Shown one piece after another: positions 14,475-23,933 of a stretch of DNA of 64,000 nt. The notes beneath the pieces are model-generated. The model saw only the letters and a list, made by a program, of their open reading frames with translations, was not told where the DNA came from and did no database searches. Position 1 is the stretch's first letter; each line of letters begins with the position of its first letter. The translations under genes and the position numbers were made by a program. The DNA comes from Lachnospiraceae bacterium (GTDB taxonomy: Bacteria > Bacillota > Clostridia > Lachnospirales > Lachnospiraceae), in the NCBI GenBank assembly GCA_910575255.1, contig CAJTEM010000025.1, positions 1 through 64,000 on the forward strand, given 5' to 3'.

Positions 14475-16112
14475 TCACACCAGCCCAACAAAGCGGTAGT
14501 AAATTTTAATGTCCTGGTGTCTTTGACCGTCAATAATGGTCCGTTCTCCAACTTCAATGCGGTCAATCAATTCCTCAATGGTTTCCCTGTTCAATTCCTG
14601 CAAGTCCAGATACTGCCGTATGGTTCCGGCCCACTGGTGGATATTGGCGATGTCCTGCTGGGCTTTCCGTTCCCTGGCTAACAGGCTGTCCAGGCGTTCC
14701 GATTTCTGGATGCGTTCCTGCTCGTTCTTTTGAATCAGAACCGAGAAGGAATCGCCGCTGATTGCCCCGCTTACCTTATCTTCATAAAGTTTTGCGGTGA
14801 TCTGTTCCAGCTCCTCCAAACGCCGCCGCAAACGGCTGATTTCCTGTCGGCAGTCCTCTTGTTGCGCGGCGCTTGCGGATTGTATGTGCTGTTTCAGCTT
14901 ATCCAGTACAGCGGCTTCATCGGCTGCAACCGCTTTGCCATGCGCCCGGATTTCACTCAGCACCAGGTTTTTCAGGCTGATCTCAAAAATCCGGTGCCAG
15001 GAGCAGATGCTGTGTCCGGTAGTGGCAAACCGGGAGCAGAAATAAGAAGTATAGTGCTTGACAGTGCCATTTTTCCGGCGCTGTGTTTCGCGGGCGGCAA
15101 CCAGAGGATGCCCGCAGTCCGCGCAGACCAGCTTTCCGGTAAACAGAGATGCTTGGGGCGGCGTATTGTTAGCGGAAATCTGTTTCGCCGCCTGATTGAT
15201 TTTCTGGACAGCCTCCCACAGCTCCGGCCCGATAATTGCCTCGTGCGCGCCCTCATGGGAAATCCATTCCGATTCCGGTTTCCTTATCATGGTCTTATCC
15301 TTATAGGAACGGGAACCGGTGCAGTTCTGTGTGAGCGTACCGGCATAAACATCATCGTTCAGAAGGCTTCGGACGGTTGCGTAAGCCCACAGCCGGGAAT
15401 ACTTGCAGCTGCCATTTCCGTAATGGACCGCCCAGTACCAGCGGGGAGGGAGAATCCCTTTCTCATTCAAAGCAGCGGCGATTTTCCCATAGGCCATGCC
15501 GGACTGACGCATCTGGAATATCTGCCGCACAACAGCGGCGGATTCCCCGTCAATGACCAGCTTGTGTCTGTCCTCCTCGCTCTTGCGGTATCCGTAGGGA
15601 GCGTAGGCGGCAAGATACTGGCCGCTTTTCTTCTTGGCATGAAGCACCGACTTGACCTTGCTGGACAGGTCCTTGAGATGGTAGTCATTCATCAGACTGC
15701 GGAAGTGCAGCATATCGGTGTTGTCCCCCTCGCTGTCCAGGCAGTCCAGAACCGATACGAACCGGCATCCGAGGGAGGGGAAAATGACATCCGTATAACG
15801 GCCCACCTCCACAAAATCCCTGCCCAGGCGGGAAAGGTCCTTTACCAGAATCAGGTTAATCAGGCCATGCCTTGCGTCCTCCAGCATTTCCAAAAATCCG
15901 GGCCGCTGGAAGTTGCCGCCGCTGTACCCATCGTCCTGATAGGTCTTGACCTCTATCCAGCCGTTGAGCATGACGAATTTGGAGAGGATTTCATATTGGT
16001 TCTCAATGCTCACCGATTCATCGCTGGGGATATAGCCCTTCGCTTTTGCGGAATTGGAGGCGTCATCCACACTCAGGCGGCAGTAGATACCGACTTTATA
16101 TTGCTTCGCCAT
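14475..16112 (-). CDS. Large serine recombinase (ICE integrase, second of pair)
   Basis: The 545-residue site-specific recombinase has an N-terminal resolvase domain (YKVGIYCRLSVDDASNSAKA; KDLSRLGRDFVEVGRYTD), a recombinase domain (APYGYRKSEEDRHKLVIDGE), a zinc ribbon (LVCADCGHPLVA with the partner FCSRF) and a C-terminal coiled coil. All expected catalytic motifs are present. It starts at an ATG (MAKQYKVGIY) behind GGGGGC and overlaps the upstream recombinase gene by 17 bases. Being the gene nearest the ICE end, it probably cuts at that end; how work is divided between the two recombinases is not known from sequence. Confidence 0.93.
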   Translation of the reverse strand: MAKQYKVGIYCRLSVDDASNSAKAKGYIPSDESVSIENQYEILSKFVMLNGWIEVKTYQDDGYSGGNFQRPGFLEMLEDARHGLINLILVKDLSRLGRDFVEVGRYTDVIFPSLGCRFVSVLDCLDSEGDNTDMLHFRSLMNDYHLKDLSSKVKSVLHAKKKSGQYLAAYAPYGYRKSEEDRHKLVIDGESAAVVRQIFQMRQSGMAYGKIAAALNEKGILPPRWYWAVHYGNGSCKYSRLWAYATVRSLLNDDVYAGTLTQNCTGSRSYKDKTMIRKPESEWISHEGAHEAIIGPELWEAVQKINQAAKQISANNTPPQASLFTGKLVCADCGHPLVAARETQRRKNGTVKHYTSYFCSRFATTGHSICSWHRIFEISLKNLVLSEIRAHGKAVAADEAAVLDKLKQHIQSASAAQQEDCRQEISRLRRRLEELEQITAKLYEDKVSGAISGDSFSVLIQKNEQERIQKSERLDSLLARERKAQQDIANIHQWAGTIRQYLDLQELNRETIEELIDRIEVGERTIIDGQRHQDIKIYYRFVGLV

Positions 16113-17760
16113 AATCCTGCCCCCTTTCCTGTGCCAGCGCCCCGTCCACATTCCCGACATAGCGGTAGTAGACCTTGACCTCACAAATCCGCTGCCCGTT
16201 GACCTTCTGGGTATCGCCAACCTCGATCCGGTCTACCAGTTCAAAGAGAATGGTTTCGTCCAGTTCCGAGATTTCGGTATAGCGCCGGATAATTTCCAGC
16301 CAGCGGTCGGTATCCACCTGGTTTTCCAGGTGCGCCCGGACTTTCCTTTCCAGTTCCGGGACTGCCTCCGCCTTTTCTGCCCGTTCCGCTTCATATTTCT
16401 GCATCAGGGTCTGAAATACCGTCTGGGGGATGGAGCCGGTGCATTTGTCCTCGTAGAGATTCTGCATCAGGCGCTCCAAATCGGAAATACGGGCTAAGGA
16501 GGATTTTAATTCCTGCTCATAGGAGAAAAGCCGGGTGTGGGATTCCTTCTCCTTCAGCCGGAGAATCTCGCCCATCAGCCGGTCCGGGTCATATTCCGCA
16601 AAGCGGGCCTTTTCCCGGATGTCCTCCAATACCAGCTGGGTCAGCACTGTTTCATAGATGGTGTGGATGGTACACGCGCCCCTTCCGCTGCGGGAGTAGT
16701 TGCCGCAGATGAAAGAGCTGTACCGTCCCGGTCTGCCATCCTTATAGGTGAATTTTTCGATGTGGTTCCGCATTTTGAAACCGCAGTCGGCGCAGTACAC
16801 AAGTCCGGTGAAGATGCTCTTGCAGCCATCGGACGGGGCGCTTTTCCGCACCTTCTTTTTGCCGATGCTGGCTACGGTATCCCACAGCTCCCGCGAAATA
16901 ATAGCTTCGTGGGTCCCCTCCACCCGAATCCACTCGTCCTCCGATTTATTGACGAGCTTGCGGGATTTATAGGAAAGAGTGCCGCTTTTGCCCTGTACCA
17001 TGTTCCCGATGTAGACCTCGTTGCGGACCATGTTTTTTACCGTCTGGTCAGCCCATTTGTGGTTGACCCTGCGGGGGTCGCTCTGGCCCTTGCGCTGGTA
17101 GTACAGCACACCGGGCGGCTGAATCCCTTCTTCATTGAGCGCCACCGCGATGGCGTGAAATCCCATGCCTGATGCTCGCATTTCAAAGATACGGCGCACA
17201 ACCGGCGCGGTTTCCTCGTCAATCACCAGATGATGCTTATCCAGCGGGTCGCGCCGGTAGCCATAGGCGGGGTAGGTCCCCATAAATTTTCCGTTTTCGG
17301 CACAGGCTTTCTTGACCGCCTTGACCTTCTTGCTGGTGTCCCGGCTGTAAAATTCATTAAATAAGTTCAAAAAACACATGACATCGGTGCTTCCGTTGTC
17401 GCTCATGGTGTCAATTCCGTTGTTCAGCGCGATGAACCGGCACCCAAGAGAGGGGAACAGGTAATCCGTATATTGTCCAAATTCGATGTAGTTGCGGCCA
17501 AAACGGGAAAGGTCCTTCACCAGAATCACATTGATCCGCTTTGCCTTTGCGTCCTCGATTAACCGCCTGACGCCTGGGCGGTTGAAGTTCGTGCCGGAGT
17601 ATCCGTCGTCGATATAGACATCGACCTCATTCCAGCCGCGCTGCCTGACATAGTTTTGAAGCAGCAGCTTCTGGTTCTCAATGCTGACCGATTCCCCGTC
17701 ACGTTCATCGTCGTTACTTAACCGGCAGTAGATGCCCACGTTGTATGTTGTATCCATCAT
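16096..17760 (-). CDS. Large serine recombinase (ICE integrase, first of pair)
   Basis: This 554-residue protein has the same domain order as its downstream neighbour: resolvase catalytic domain (NVGIYCRLSNDDERDGESVS; KDLSRFGRNYIEFGQYTDYL), recombinase domain (YPAYGYRRDPLDKHHLVIDE), zinc ribbon (YCADCGFKMRN, CGNYSRSGRG) and coiled coil. It starts at the first of two adjacent ATGs behind GGGAGG. The two proteins are clearly paralogous but diverged, so this is an old tandem pair, possibly needed together as with CcrA/CcrB. Preceded by the tnpW-like gene. Confidence 0.93.
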   Translation of the reverse strand: MMDTTYNVGIYCRLSNDDERDGESVSIENQKLLLQNYVRQRGWNEVDVYIDDGYSGTNFNRPGVRRLIEDAKAKRINVILVKDLSRFGRNYIEFGQYTDYLFPSLGCRFIALNNGIDTMSDNGSTDVMCFLNLFNEFYSRDTSKKVKAVKKACAENGKFMGTYPAYGYRRDPLDKHHLVIDEETAPVVRRIFEMRASGMGFHAIAVALNEEGIQPPGVLYYQRKGQSDPRRVNHKWADQTVKNMVRNEVYIGNMVQGKSGTLSYKSRKLVNKSEDEWIRVEGTHEAIISRELWDTVASIGKKKVRKSAPSDGCKSIFTGLVYCADCGFKMRNHIEKFTYKDGRPGRYSSFICGNYSRSGRGACTIHTIYETVLTQLVLEDIREKARFAEYDPDRLMGEILRLKEKESHTRLFSYEQELKSSLARISDLERLMQNLYEDKCTGSIPQTVFQTLMQKYEAERAEKAEAVPELERKVRAHLENQVDTDRWLEIIRRYTEISELDETILFELVDRIEVGDTQKVNGQRICEVKVYYRYVGNVDGALAQERGQDYGEAI

Positions 17761-17895
17761 CTTTCTTTTACCTCCCGACCATCTCAGAATCCATACCTCG
17801 TGCGGCAAAATGGCTCCGCAGGTTTTACCCTGCATGAATATCTTACCGGAGAATCCACCGCCGCGCAATGATACGGCAGGCCGCGAGGCTTTCTG

Positions 17896-18069
17896 TTATT
17901 TGGAACCGCTGGCAGCTGGAATGGCTTCCGACATGGCGCGTCTGACTGCCAGCTGTTCCAGCGTCTTTCCCAGGTCCTTTTCTCCCGAAAAAAAGCTGGT
18001 GACACGATAAATGGTTTTCCCGATCCGCACCTCTTTGTAGGAGCTTGTCGGGGTTGTCTGTTTGGTCAT
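17896..18069 (-). CDS. tnpW: TnpW-like small protein
   Basis: The 57-residue product contains EVRIGKTIYRVTSFFSGEKD and LGKTLEQLAVRRA, matching the short GKTTY/F-x-F signature of TnpW proteins found beside TnpX-type recombinases. It starts behind CGGAGGTG. The function of TnpW is unknown; proximity to recombinases suggests a role in excision or regulation. Confidence 0.75.
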   Translation of the reverse strand: MTKQTTPTSSYKEVRIGKTIYRVTSFFSGEKDLGKTLEQLAVRRAMSEAIPAASGSK

Positions 18070-18570
18070 AAAGACGCACCTCCGTTCAAAAATTGTTTTT
18101 GCTCTATGGTTAAAAAGCAGCCGTATCGAAAGATAAGGGCGGCGGTTGCCGCTGGATACCGTCCGGTACGGCTGCTGCAATTCTGTTTGGATGGTTCGTC
18201 ATATTTGCCACGCCCCCTGACGATAGGGACATAACAGGCCGCTCCCGGCAGAGCTGTCATAACTCCGTAGCGCCGTTTTACTCGTGCGCCGCAGGGTTCC
18301 CCCCAAGTCTTTGGCGGGCCGTGAGGAAGTATCTTTAAGCCCCCGCACCATCATCGCGCCCGGAACGCCATCTCCGGGTTTAAGGCTGGACGTAGATCGC
18401 TCGGATTGCCTGTCTGTCATCACCTCCTGCAAGCAACCGTCCTGGCGGCGCGCCTTTTCCGCTTCGATACGGGTTATGTACCTGTTATGCCGTATATTCA
18501 GTTGTCAAGCTGCAATGAGGGGCAAGAGGACTTGTCCCTTCAATGTGTAGGCATTGGGAAAGGCGATTTG
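18070..18570. other. Intergenic region between sigma-like gene and tnpW
   Basis: About 500 bases separate these two - strand genes. A possible frame at 18199-18432 lacks a well-spaced ribosome site and has no recognisable domain, so I do not call it. The sequence is GC-rich with several short inverted repeats, and may be a long leader or a non-coding RNA. Confidence 0.4.
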
Positions 18571-19041
18571 TTAAGCCTTTTTCAAAAAAATCTTGATTTT
18601 ATTTATTCGCTGTGTGATTGCACTCCGGGAACAGTTCCACAGCCTTGCGACATCGGCCTGCCGGTATCCGTCCACAATGAGCAGGGTCAGCAGTTCCAGA
18701 TCGTCCTCCGGCAATTTGCAGAGCCGCCGGTACAGCAGTTCATCCTCCAGGGAGGACAGCCAGCCAAACCGCCGGGAATCCACATCGCCGGTGTCCCAGG
18801 TGCAGGACAGGGATTCAAATTTTCGGAACAGGCAGGACTGCTCGCTCTCGTCCTCACACTGTTCGCTGGGAAGGGCCTGTACGCGGTTCTGGTAGGTCCG
18901 CTGGCTGCAAAACCAGGTCCAGTCATATTCCTTCATGGCCGCGATCTGCCTATCGTCCATACCGGCTACGCGGTATTCCTGTTCCAGCCGGGTCCATTCT
19001 GCATCAAACTTCCTTTTCTCATATCCATAGTGAAAGCCCAT
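18571..19041 (-). CDS. Sigma-70 region-4-like regulatory protein
   Basis: This 156-residue protein starts MGFHYGYEKRKFDAEWTRLE and ends in a helix-turn-helix, LLTLLIVDGYRQADVARLWN-CSRSAITQRINKIKIFLKK (about 115-155), resembling sigma region 4 that reads -35 boxes. No region 2 (core binding, -10) is seen, so it is probably a sigma-like regulator rather than a full sigma factor. Such genes commonly sit next to the recombinases of Firmicutes ICEs and are presumed to control excision genes. The start was chosen for family length and GAGG upstream. Confidence 0.78.
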   Translation of the reverse strand: MGFHYGYEKRKFDAEWTRLEQEYRVAGMDDRQIAAMKEYDWTWFCSQRTYQNRVQALPSEQCEDESEQSCLFRKFESLSCTWDTGDVDSRRFGWLSSLEDELLYRRLCKLPEDDLELLTLLIVDGYRQADVARLWNCSRSAITQRINKIKIFLKKA

Positions 19042-19520
19042 AGTTTTCCTCCATTTCGATTCAGGCGTGGTTGACGGGTGAATCGAATGGAGGTGGGGAC
19101 CGGCAGCGGTACACATCGGGAGGTTTCCCTAAAAATCGACAATAAGAAACGCCAGCTTCTCGCAATGAGAAACTGGCGCAACAAAAAACACCATGATTAT
19201 GCTGATTTATATGGATTGATAATACTGATAGATAACTATAATATCCCGGAGGAGGGCCTATGCTTTTTTTAATTGATATATGTCATAGCTATTACAAATG
19301 AATATTGCAGACATGGCGGTATCCTCCTATACACCGCCCATGCTGATTGCTGAGGGTCATCTGGAGGTCTGCTTTTTAGCAAAAAGAAACGGCGGCCTTG
19401 ATCTACTCAAAACCGCCGTATCCGTCAATGATACAGGAAAGCGCAAGAAATCCTCTGCCCGTCAGCGGTTTTTTTCTTTTCCCCGCTGTGGAGGCAGATG
19501 TTTGGATATGTAGGCTCGTT
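19042..19520. other. Non-coding gap upstream of the sigma-like gene
   Basis: No convincing gene lies here. It contains the minus-strand terminator at 19141-19178 and a weak inverted repeat ACGGCGG...CCGCCGT (about 19389-19419). The AT-rich stretch near 19200-19310 is the likely promoter region for the sigma-like gene. Confidence 0.45.
19141..19178 (-). terminator. Terminator downstream of the tandem-receiver gene
   Basis: CGCCAG-TTTCTC pairs with GAGAAG-CTGGCG (19150-19161 with 19167-19178), and on the - strand the stem is followed by TTTCTTATT. It would end transcripts coming from the tandem-receiver gene. Confidence 0.6.
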
Positions 19521-20291
19521 TCATTCCACAAAGAACAGAACCCGCCGGGCCAGCTCCGGGATATTTACCGGGGCGGTTATATAGTCGTTCACGCCCTCAT
19601 GCCGGTATTCATATTCCGTGGCAAGGTCGTTGTTCTCGGTGAGGATAAAGAACGGCAGAAGCCGGACAGGGGGATTCTTCATTTGGAACATCCCTGCCAC
19701 CCGCCGCAGCGTATGAAACAGCTCCATTGCTGTGCCATCCGGCAGTTCCAGATCGCACAAGATCAGGTCTATTTCCTCATCCTCAAAAATCCGGCACTTG
19801 GCCTCCCCAATCGAGGAAACCAGAATCAGGTCAAGGCCCTTTTGCAGCATAGCAGCCCGCAGCACTCCGGCGCTGGTATCTTCCGCATGGACAAAGAGCA
19901 GCTTATGAAAAGTTGAATCTGGTTCGCCGGATAACTGCCGGTAGGCGTATTCCACCAGCTTATCTTGCAGCAGCAGTCCTTTCATTTTGTCCATGCACAG
20001 CGTCGCGCCCCGGCGCATAGCCTCTTGTTCGTAGTCGTCCTTGTCATGGCAGGACGCCAGAATAAAAGGCAGCTCCTTATCTGCGGCCCGCACCTCGTTC
20101 AGAAAGTCCATGCCGGAACCATCCGGCAGATCGAGATTACAGCAGACCACCAGCGGCATTTCCTCTTGGATGGCGGCCCGCGCTTCTTTCAGTGTACAAG
20201 CCGTTTTCACCGGGTAGCCCCGGTGCTGTAAGTATTTTTGCAGACACCATGTATAGGTGTCGCTGTCGTCGATCAGCAGTATCTTTTTCAT
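19521..20291 (-). CDS. Tandem receiver-domain protein without output domain
   Basis: The 256-residue product is two CheY-like receiver domains (about 1-120 and 128-256) with no DNA-binding or enzymatic output. In the first, the acidic pocket Asp8-Asp9 and Lys102 are present, but the phospho-acceptor position is Asn52 (VVCCNLDLPDGSG). In the second, Asp180 is present (LILCDLELPDGT), but the conserved lysine is replaced by Ala (YITAP). Each half is thus degenerate in a different way, suggesting a phosphate sink, an adaptor or a phosphorylation-independent binding protein. Its promoter has the same operator layout as the ABC and two-component genes at 23.6 and 26.2 kb, so it probably belongs to that system. 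Confidence 0.88.
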   Translation of the reverse strand: MKKILLIDDSDTYTWCLQKYLQHRGYPVKTACTLKEARAAIQEEMPLVVCCNLDLPDGSGMDFLNEVRAADKELPFILASCHDKDDYEQEAMRRGATLCMDKMKGLLLQDKLVEYAYRQLSGEPDSTFHKLLFVHAEDTSAGVLRAAMLQKGLDLILVSSIGEAKCRIFEDEEIDLILCDLELPDGTAMELFHTLRRVAGMFQMKNPPVRLLPFFILTENNDLATEYEYRHEGVNDYITAPVNIPELARRVLFFVE

Positions 20292-20322
20292 GTGTCCTCA
20301 CCCCCAATATTGATTTACCACA

Positions 20323-20412
20323 AGCATAAACTACAAATGTTACACAAATGTCCGAGGTGCCTTTGATTTCGACAAAAAAACAGGCTGAATTGTTACAACG
20401 CTCGGACATTTC
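20323..20412 (-). promoter_or_regulatory. Response-regulator-type promoter of the tandem-receiver gene
   Basis: On the - strand, ACATTT half-sites 11 bases apart (20335-20344 and 20346-20354) lie exactly 6 bases upstream of a TATGCT -10 box (20323-20328). A second, inverted pair (TGTTACA/CGGACATTT) lies at 20391-20412. The layout matches those at 23580-23669 and 26217-26249. Confidence 0.7.
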
Positions 20413-20478
20413 AAAAATTTTTTTGAGAAAAGGCGAAAAAGGCGGAGCAGCACACGCCGCCCCGCCGATCCCATACTA

Positions 20479-22857
20479 TTATTCCATCGCCCGCATTTGT
20501 TCAATCAGGGATTGCTTTTTCTGTCTGCGAATTGTCCATACAGACAAGATTATCTCCATTCCGAACAACACCAGAATGAACAGGCCCATTTCCAAAACAG
20601 GGAATTTATAAGGTACTACATTTCCTGCAAAAGCACCTATGCTCATTTTTCTGCAAGCAAAGATGGAAGCCGGAAGCCCAACGATCAGCGTCGCCAATGT
20701 TGCAAAGAGCGCATAGCACAGCCCCTCGCAGATGTTCATTTTACATAGCTGCTTTTGGGTCAGACCGATGGAACGCAAAACACTGTTTTCTTGCTTTCGG
20801 GCTATCTGGTTAGAGAGTGTCGTGTTAATCAGGTTGATAACGCCAAAGAGGAATACCAGCCATGAAAGTACCTCCATGCTGCCAAATGCAAAGGAATTTG
20901 TCATTTCTTCATATTCAATCACTGTATTGATTTCATCTAAGGCAATATTACTATGGCTGGCAACAATATTTTTCAATTCAGCCCCCACATAGTCCGTTTT
21001 TTTCGGGTCGTTCACGATGCTCCATGAATAATCGAAAGAAGCGATTTCCGGGTGCAGTTCATGGAACAACGCTTCTGGTGCAAAAAAAGTCGCTCCATCT
21101 AAGTGCATCCTGCCATGTCCTGAATATGCCTTTGCGGGAGCATATAACCCCGATATAGTAACAGAAACAGATGGCTGTCCCTCTCCAAAAGAAATTTCAA
21201 CCATTGAGCCAACCCCCATATCTTCATTCTTCTTTACCACATTATAGTCAATTACAATACTACGAGAATCTGTTGGCATGGTTCCCGCTGTCAGAGCTGC
21301 TTCAACGGTCGCATAATTCTGGTCGGTCAGCATATCACACATACCACCAGCTTGATGAATCTCCGTTTTATAAGTTGCATGGAGAGATTGCCTGCTTGGA
21401 ATTATATCAGTAATGCCATCAATAGATAAGATTTCCTGCTTTAATTCCTCATTCAAAGGATTTCCCGCTGCCATAGTTTTTTCTTCTGTTACTTCGGAAT
21501 CCAAATAAATTTTATAGTCACCGTCTGGGAAAAACTGTCTTGCAAGCGTCTCTGGGGAGCGCAGCAAAACAACGGAGGATACCACAAGCAGGATAATTCC
21601 ACCCAAACTCAAAGACGCTATAATAGAGATTGTCTTTTTGCGGTCACGCTTAAAATTCGCAATTCCCATTGAAACAGGATTGAGCTTAATATTCTTTTTC
21701 CGACTGCGGATGTCCTTTTGCGCCGGGGTAAAACGGACGGCTTCAATCGGGGAAATCCCTGCTGCAATCTTTACTGGCTTACGGATGGAAACAGATACCA
21801 TGATCCAACTGCTTATGAGTGTCAAAATAACCGTTGTCACATAGGAAACAGCGTTAAATCCCTTGGAAAACAGGAGAAAACCGCCGCATACGCCCAGCAC
21901 TGTACCAATCAAAATTCCGATACTGCCGAGTTTGCGTCCCTCCCGCTTTACAATCCGCTTGATCTGCTTTGGCGTTGCACCAATCGTCCGAAGCTGCCCG
22001 TAACTCTGGATTTTGTCATTGATGGAGATGCGGAAGATACTCTGGATCACAATATAGCCGCCGATCAGAACAATGGCAATCACGCCAGCCATCAGTGCAA
22101 AATTAAAGGACTTAGAAACATAAGTAAAATACCTGTTGTTCATGCGGAGATTAGGAAGCTGATATTCCTCTGTAATCTCCCTGCAATAAGAAGTTATCAG
22201 TTCTTCGCCCAACTGGTCGCTGTTTTTGAAATGGACATAGGCGCGATAGCCAGTCGGGTCAAACCCTTTCCATTCTGTCAGGGCAGCGTTGGAAAGAATG
22301 ATAGCGCAGGTATTCGCTTCTTTTTCATTTACGCTGTCCATAATGCCGGTAACGACATAATCACCATGAAAACTCTCGGTATCTAAGGTCACAGTATCCC
22401 CGATCTTGGCATTGTTTCCATAGGTGGAAAGAAAGTATTCGCTTACGACAACTTCATTTGCTTTTTCAGGAACCCGGCCCTCTAACAACTTCATCTGTGC
22501 CTTGGTAATCTCCATCATTTGCGCGTCGCAATACACATAGGACGCATGATAGCCTTGTTCCGAAAGTTCCTCACCCAGCATATAGTAGCCGCCTACGCGC
22601 TCAAACTCCGGCAGTCCTTTCAGGGTTTCAATGTCGTTTTCCTCTACGCCCAGCCAGACCGCCTCATAAGTATCGACAACCTGATTACGCTGCATTTGTG
22701 TCAGGGAAGTAGATACAATTCCCGTAAAGCAGATCAGAAATGCCGCCAGCGCAACGGCGATCACCACCATCAGATTCCGGCGCTTCTCGCTTTGTAAACT
22801 TTTCTTTGCCAGCTTCTTTGTAATGGCGCTGGTATCATTTTCAAAAGGCCATGTCAT
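20479..22857 (-). CDS. ABC transporter permease (FtsX/MacB-type)
   Basis: This 792-residue integral membrane protein has an N-terminal membrane segment ([19 protein letters not shown]), a large extracytoplasmic domain (about 55-260), a block of three helices ending near residue 350 with the FtsX motif [10 protein letters not shown], then a second copy: a helix ([20 protein letters not shown]), a second soluble domain, and three helices with [10 protein letters not shown]. Two FtsX domains in one chain is typical of exporters that move or detoxify peptides or lipids. It follows its ATPase by 14 bases. With the two-component system upstream, peptide-antibiotic sensing or resistance is plausible; substrate unknown. 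Confidence 0.92.
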   Translation of the reverse strand: MTWPFENDTSAITKKLAKKSLQSEKRRNLMVVIAVALAAFLICFTGIVSTSLTQMQRNQVVDTYEAVWLGVEENDIETLKGLPEFERVGGYYMLGEELSEQGYHASYVYCDAQMMEITKAQMKLLEGRVPEKANEVVVSEYFLSTYGNNAKIGDTVTLDTESFHGDYVVTGIMDSVNEKEANTCAIILSNAALTEWKGFDPTGYRAYVHFKNSDQLGEELITSYCREITEEYQLPNLRMNNRYFTYVSKSFNFALMAGVIAIVLIGGYIVIQSIFRISINDKIQSYGQLRTIGATPKQIKRIVKREGRKLGSIGILIGTVLGVCGGFLLFSKGFNAVSYVTTVILTLISSWIMVSVSIRKPVKIAAGISPIEAVRFTPAQKDIRSRKKNIKLNPVSMGIANFKRDRKKTISIIASLSLGGIILLVVSSVVLLRSPETLARQFFPDGDYKIYLDSEVTEEKTMAAGNPLNEELKQEILSIDGITDIIPSRQSLHATYKTEIHQAGGMCDMLTDQNYATVEAALTAGTMPTDSRSIVIDYNVVKKNEDMGVGSMVEISFGEGQPSVSVTISGLYAPAKAYSGHGRMHLDGATFFAPEALFHELHPEIASFDYSWSIVNDPKKTDYVGAELKNIVASHSNIALDEINTVIEYEEMTNSFAFGSMEVLSWLVFLFGVINLINTTLSNQIARKQENSVLRSIGLTQKQLCKMNICEGLCYALFATLATLIVGLPASIFACRKMSIGAFAGNVVPYKFPVLEMGLFILVLFGMEIILSVWTIRRQKKQSLIEQMRAME

Positions 22858-22871
22858 AGCCTGCCACCTCC

Positions 22872-23537
22872 TTATTCCACAATCTTGCCATCCTCAATGC
22901 GGATAATCCGATCTGCAAGGCGGGCAATGTCATTGTTGTGGGTAATCATTACGACAGTTTGCCGGAACTCCGCACTGGTGCGTTTGATAAGCCCCAGCAC
23001 CTCGGCGCTGGTCTTACTGTCAAGGTTGCCGGTCGGCTCGTCGGCCAGCACAATGGCCGGTTTGGTAATCAGGGCGCGGGCAATCGCCACACGCTGCTGC
23101 TGTCCGCCGGAAAGATTGTTTGGCATATTTTTCAGTTTATCTTCCAGCCCCAGCAGGTGAACGATCTCGTCCAAAAACTTCTGATCCACCGTGTCCCCGT
23201 CCAGCTCCACCGGCAGGACGATATTCTCATACACATTCAGGATGGGAACAAGGTTATAGTTCTGGAAGATAAAGCCGATGTTGCGGCGACGGAAGATGGT
23301 AAGCTGTTCGTCGTTCTTCTTTGCCAGTTCTTCGCCCCGGACAGTCACGGTTCCGCTGGTGGGGGTGTCCAGCCCGCCCATCATGTGAAGCAGGGTGGAC
23401 TTGCCGCTGCCGGAAGTTCCCACAACGGCCACAAACGCGCCCTCGTTCACAGAGAAGTTCACGCCATCAAGGGCGCGGGTAATGTTCGGCTCTGTGCCGT
23501 AATACTTTTTCAGATCAATCGTCTGTAAAATGCTCAT
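22872..23537 (-). CDS. ABC transporter ATP-binding protein (MacB/LolD-type)
   Basis: The 221-residue cytoplasmic ATPase powers the adjacent permease. Walker [10 protein letters not shown] (40-48), Q-loop [12 protein letters not shown], signature [15 protein letters not shown], Walker [12 protein letters not shown] and H-loop MITHNNDIA are all intact. The start [14 protein letters not shown] was chosen because upstream codons fall in the promoter, which carries the shared operator at 23592-23612 and a TACAAT -10 box. It is the first gene of a two-gene operon. Confidence 0.95.
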   Translation of the reverse strand: MSILQTIDLKKYYGTEPNITRALDGVNFSVNEGAFVAVVGTSGSGKSTLLHMMGGLDTPTSGTVTVRGEELAKKNDEQLTIFRRRNIGFIFQNYNLVPILNVYENIVLPVELDGDTVDQKFLDEIVHLLGLEDKLKNMPNNLSGGQQQRVAIARALITKPAIVLADEPTGNLDSKTSAEVLGLIKRTSAEFRQTVVMITHNNDIARLADRIIRIEDGKIVE

Positions 23538-23579
23538 ACTCAAAACCCCTTTCAAGGCTTTCTGCCTGTTGATAAGGTT

Positions 23580-23669
23580 ATTGTAAAACCCAAATGTCCG
23601 CGAAATGTTACAGCGGCCAAAAAATTTCATTGAAAATCTGGGTGAAATGTTACAATACTCGGACATTTC
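23580..23669 (-). promoter_or_regulatory. Response-regulator-type promoter of the ABC operon
   Basis: Half-sites AAATGTCCG (23592-23600) and AAATGTTACA (23603-23612), 11 bases apart, are separated by 6 bases from TACAAT on the - strand (23580-23585). A distal inverted pair, GAAATGTTACA...CGGACATTTC, is at 23644-23669. The 21-base core is identical to that before the response-regulator gene. Confidence 0.75.
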
Positions 23670-23717
23670 AAAAAAATTTTCGGCGGGCAGCCGGGAATGG
23701 CCGTCCGCCGCATTCTA

Positions 23718-23921
23718 TTATACTGAACTTGAAAGACAGCAGCAGTTCAAGGCAAGCTGCCTTCCAACCCCTTTTTGAAAACAATACGGTTTTTCTGTGC
23801 CCCAAAACAATATTGTAACAAGCCGATAACTTTGTTTTTCCATTTCCTCTATTTTTGTGTTGATTCTCTTAATTACATTTTTAACGGTAATTTTTTCTAA
23901 TGATTCTGTACGATACATCAT
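23718..23921 (-). CDS. Short hypothetical protein, possibly a remnant
   Basis: A 67-residue frame (MMYRTESLEKITVKNVIKRI onward) starts 12 bases after the SnoaL-like gene in the same AT-rich island and ends with a Cys-rich low-complexity tail just where the GC content changes. No domain is recognised. The tail may come from sequence fused by a rearrangement, so the gene could be the 5' remnant of a longer one. Confidence 0.3.
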   Translation of the reverse strand: MMYRTESLEKITVKNVIKRINTKIEEMEKQSYRLVTILFWGTEKPYCFQKGVGRQLALNCCCLSSSV

Positions 23922-23933
23922 ATTTTTACGTCC

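Noticed and set aside
14730-16178. A 482-codon open frame on the + strand opposite a serine recombinase
   Set aside because: It is a shadow of the recombinase gene, whose catalytic and zinc motifs are unmistakable on the - strand.
18199-18432. A 77-codon frame on the - strand between the sigma-like and tnpW genes
   Set aside because: Its start lacks a properly spaced ribosome site, its composition is ordinary for intergenic GC-rich DNA, and no domain is recognised. It is kept only as an intergenic note.
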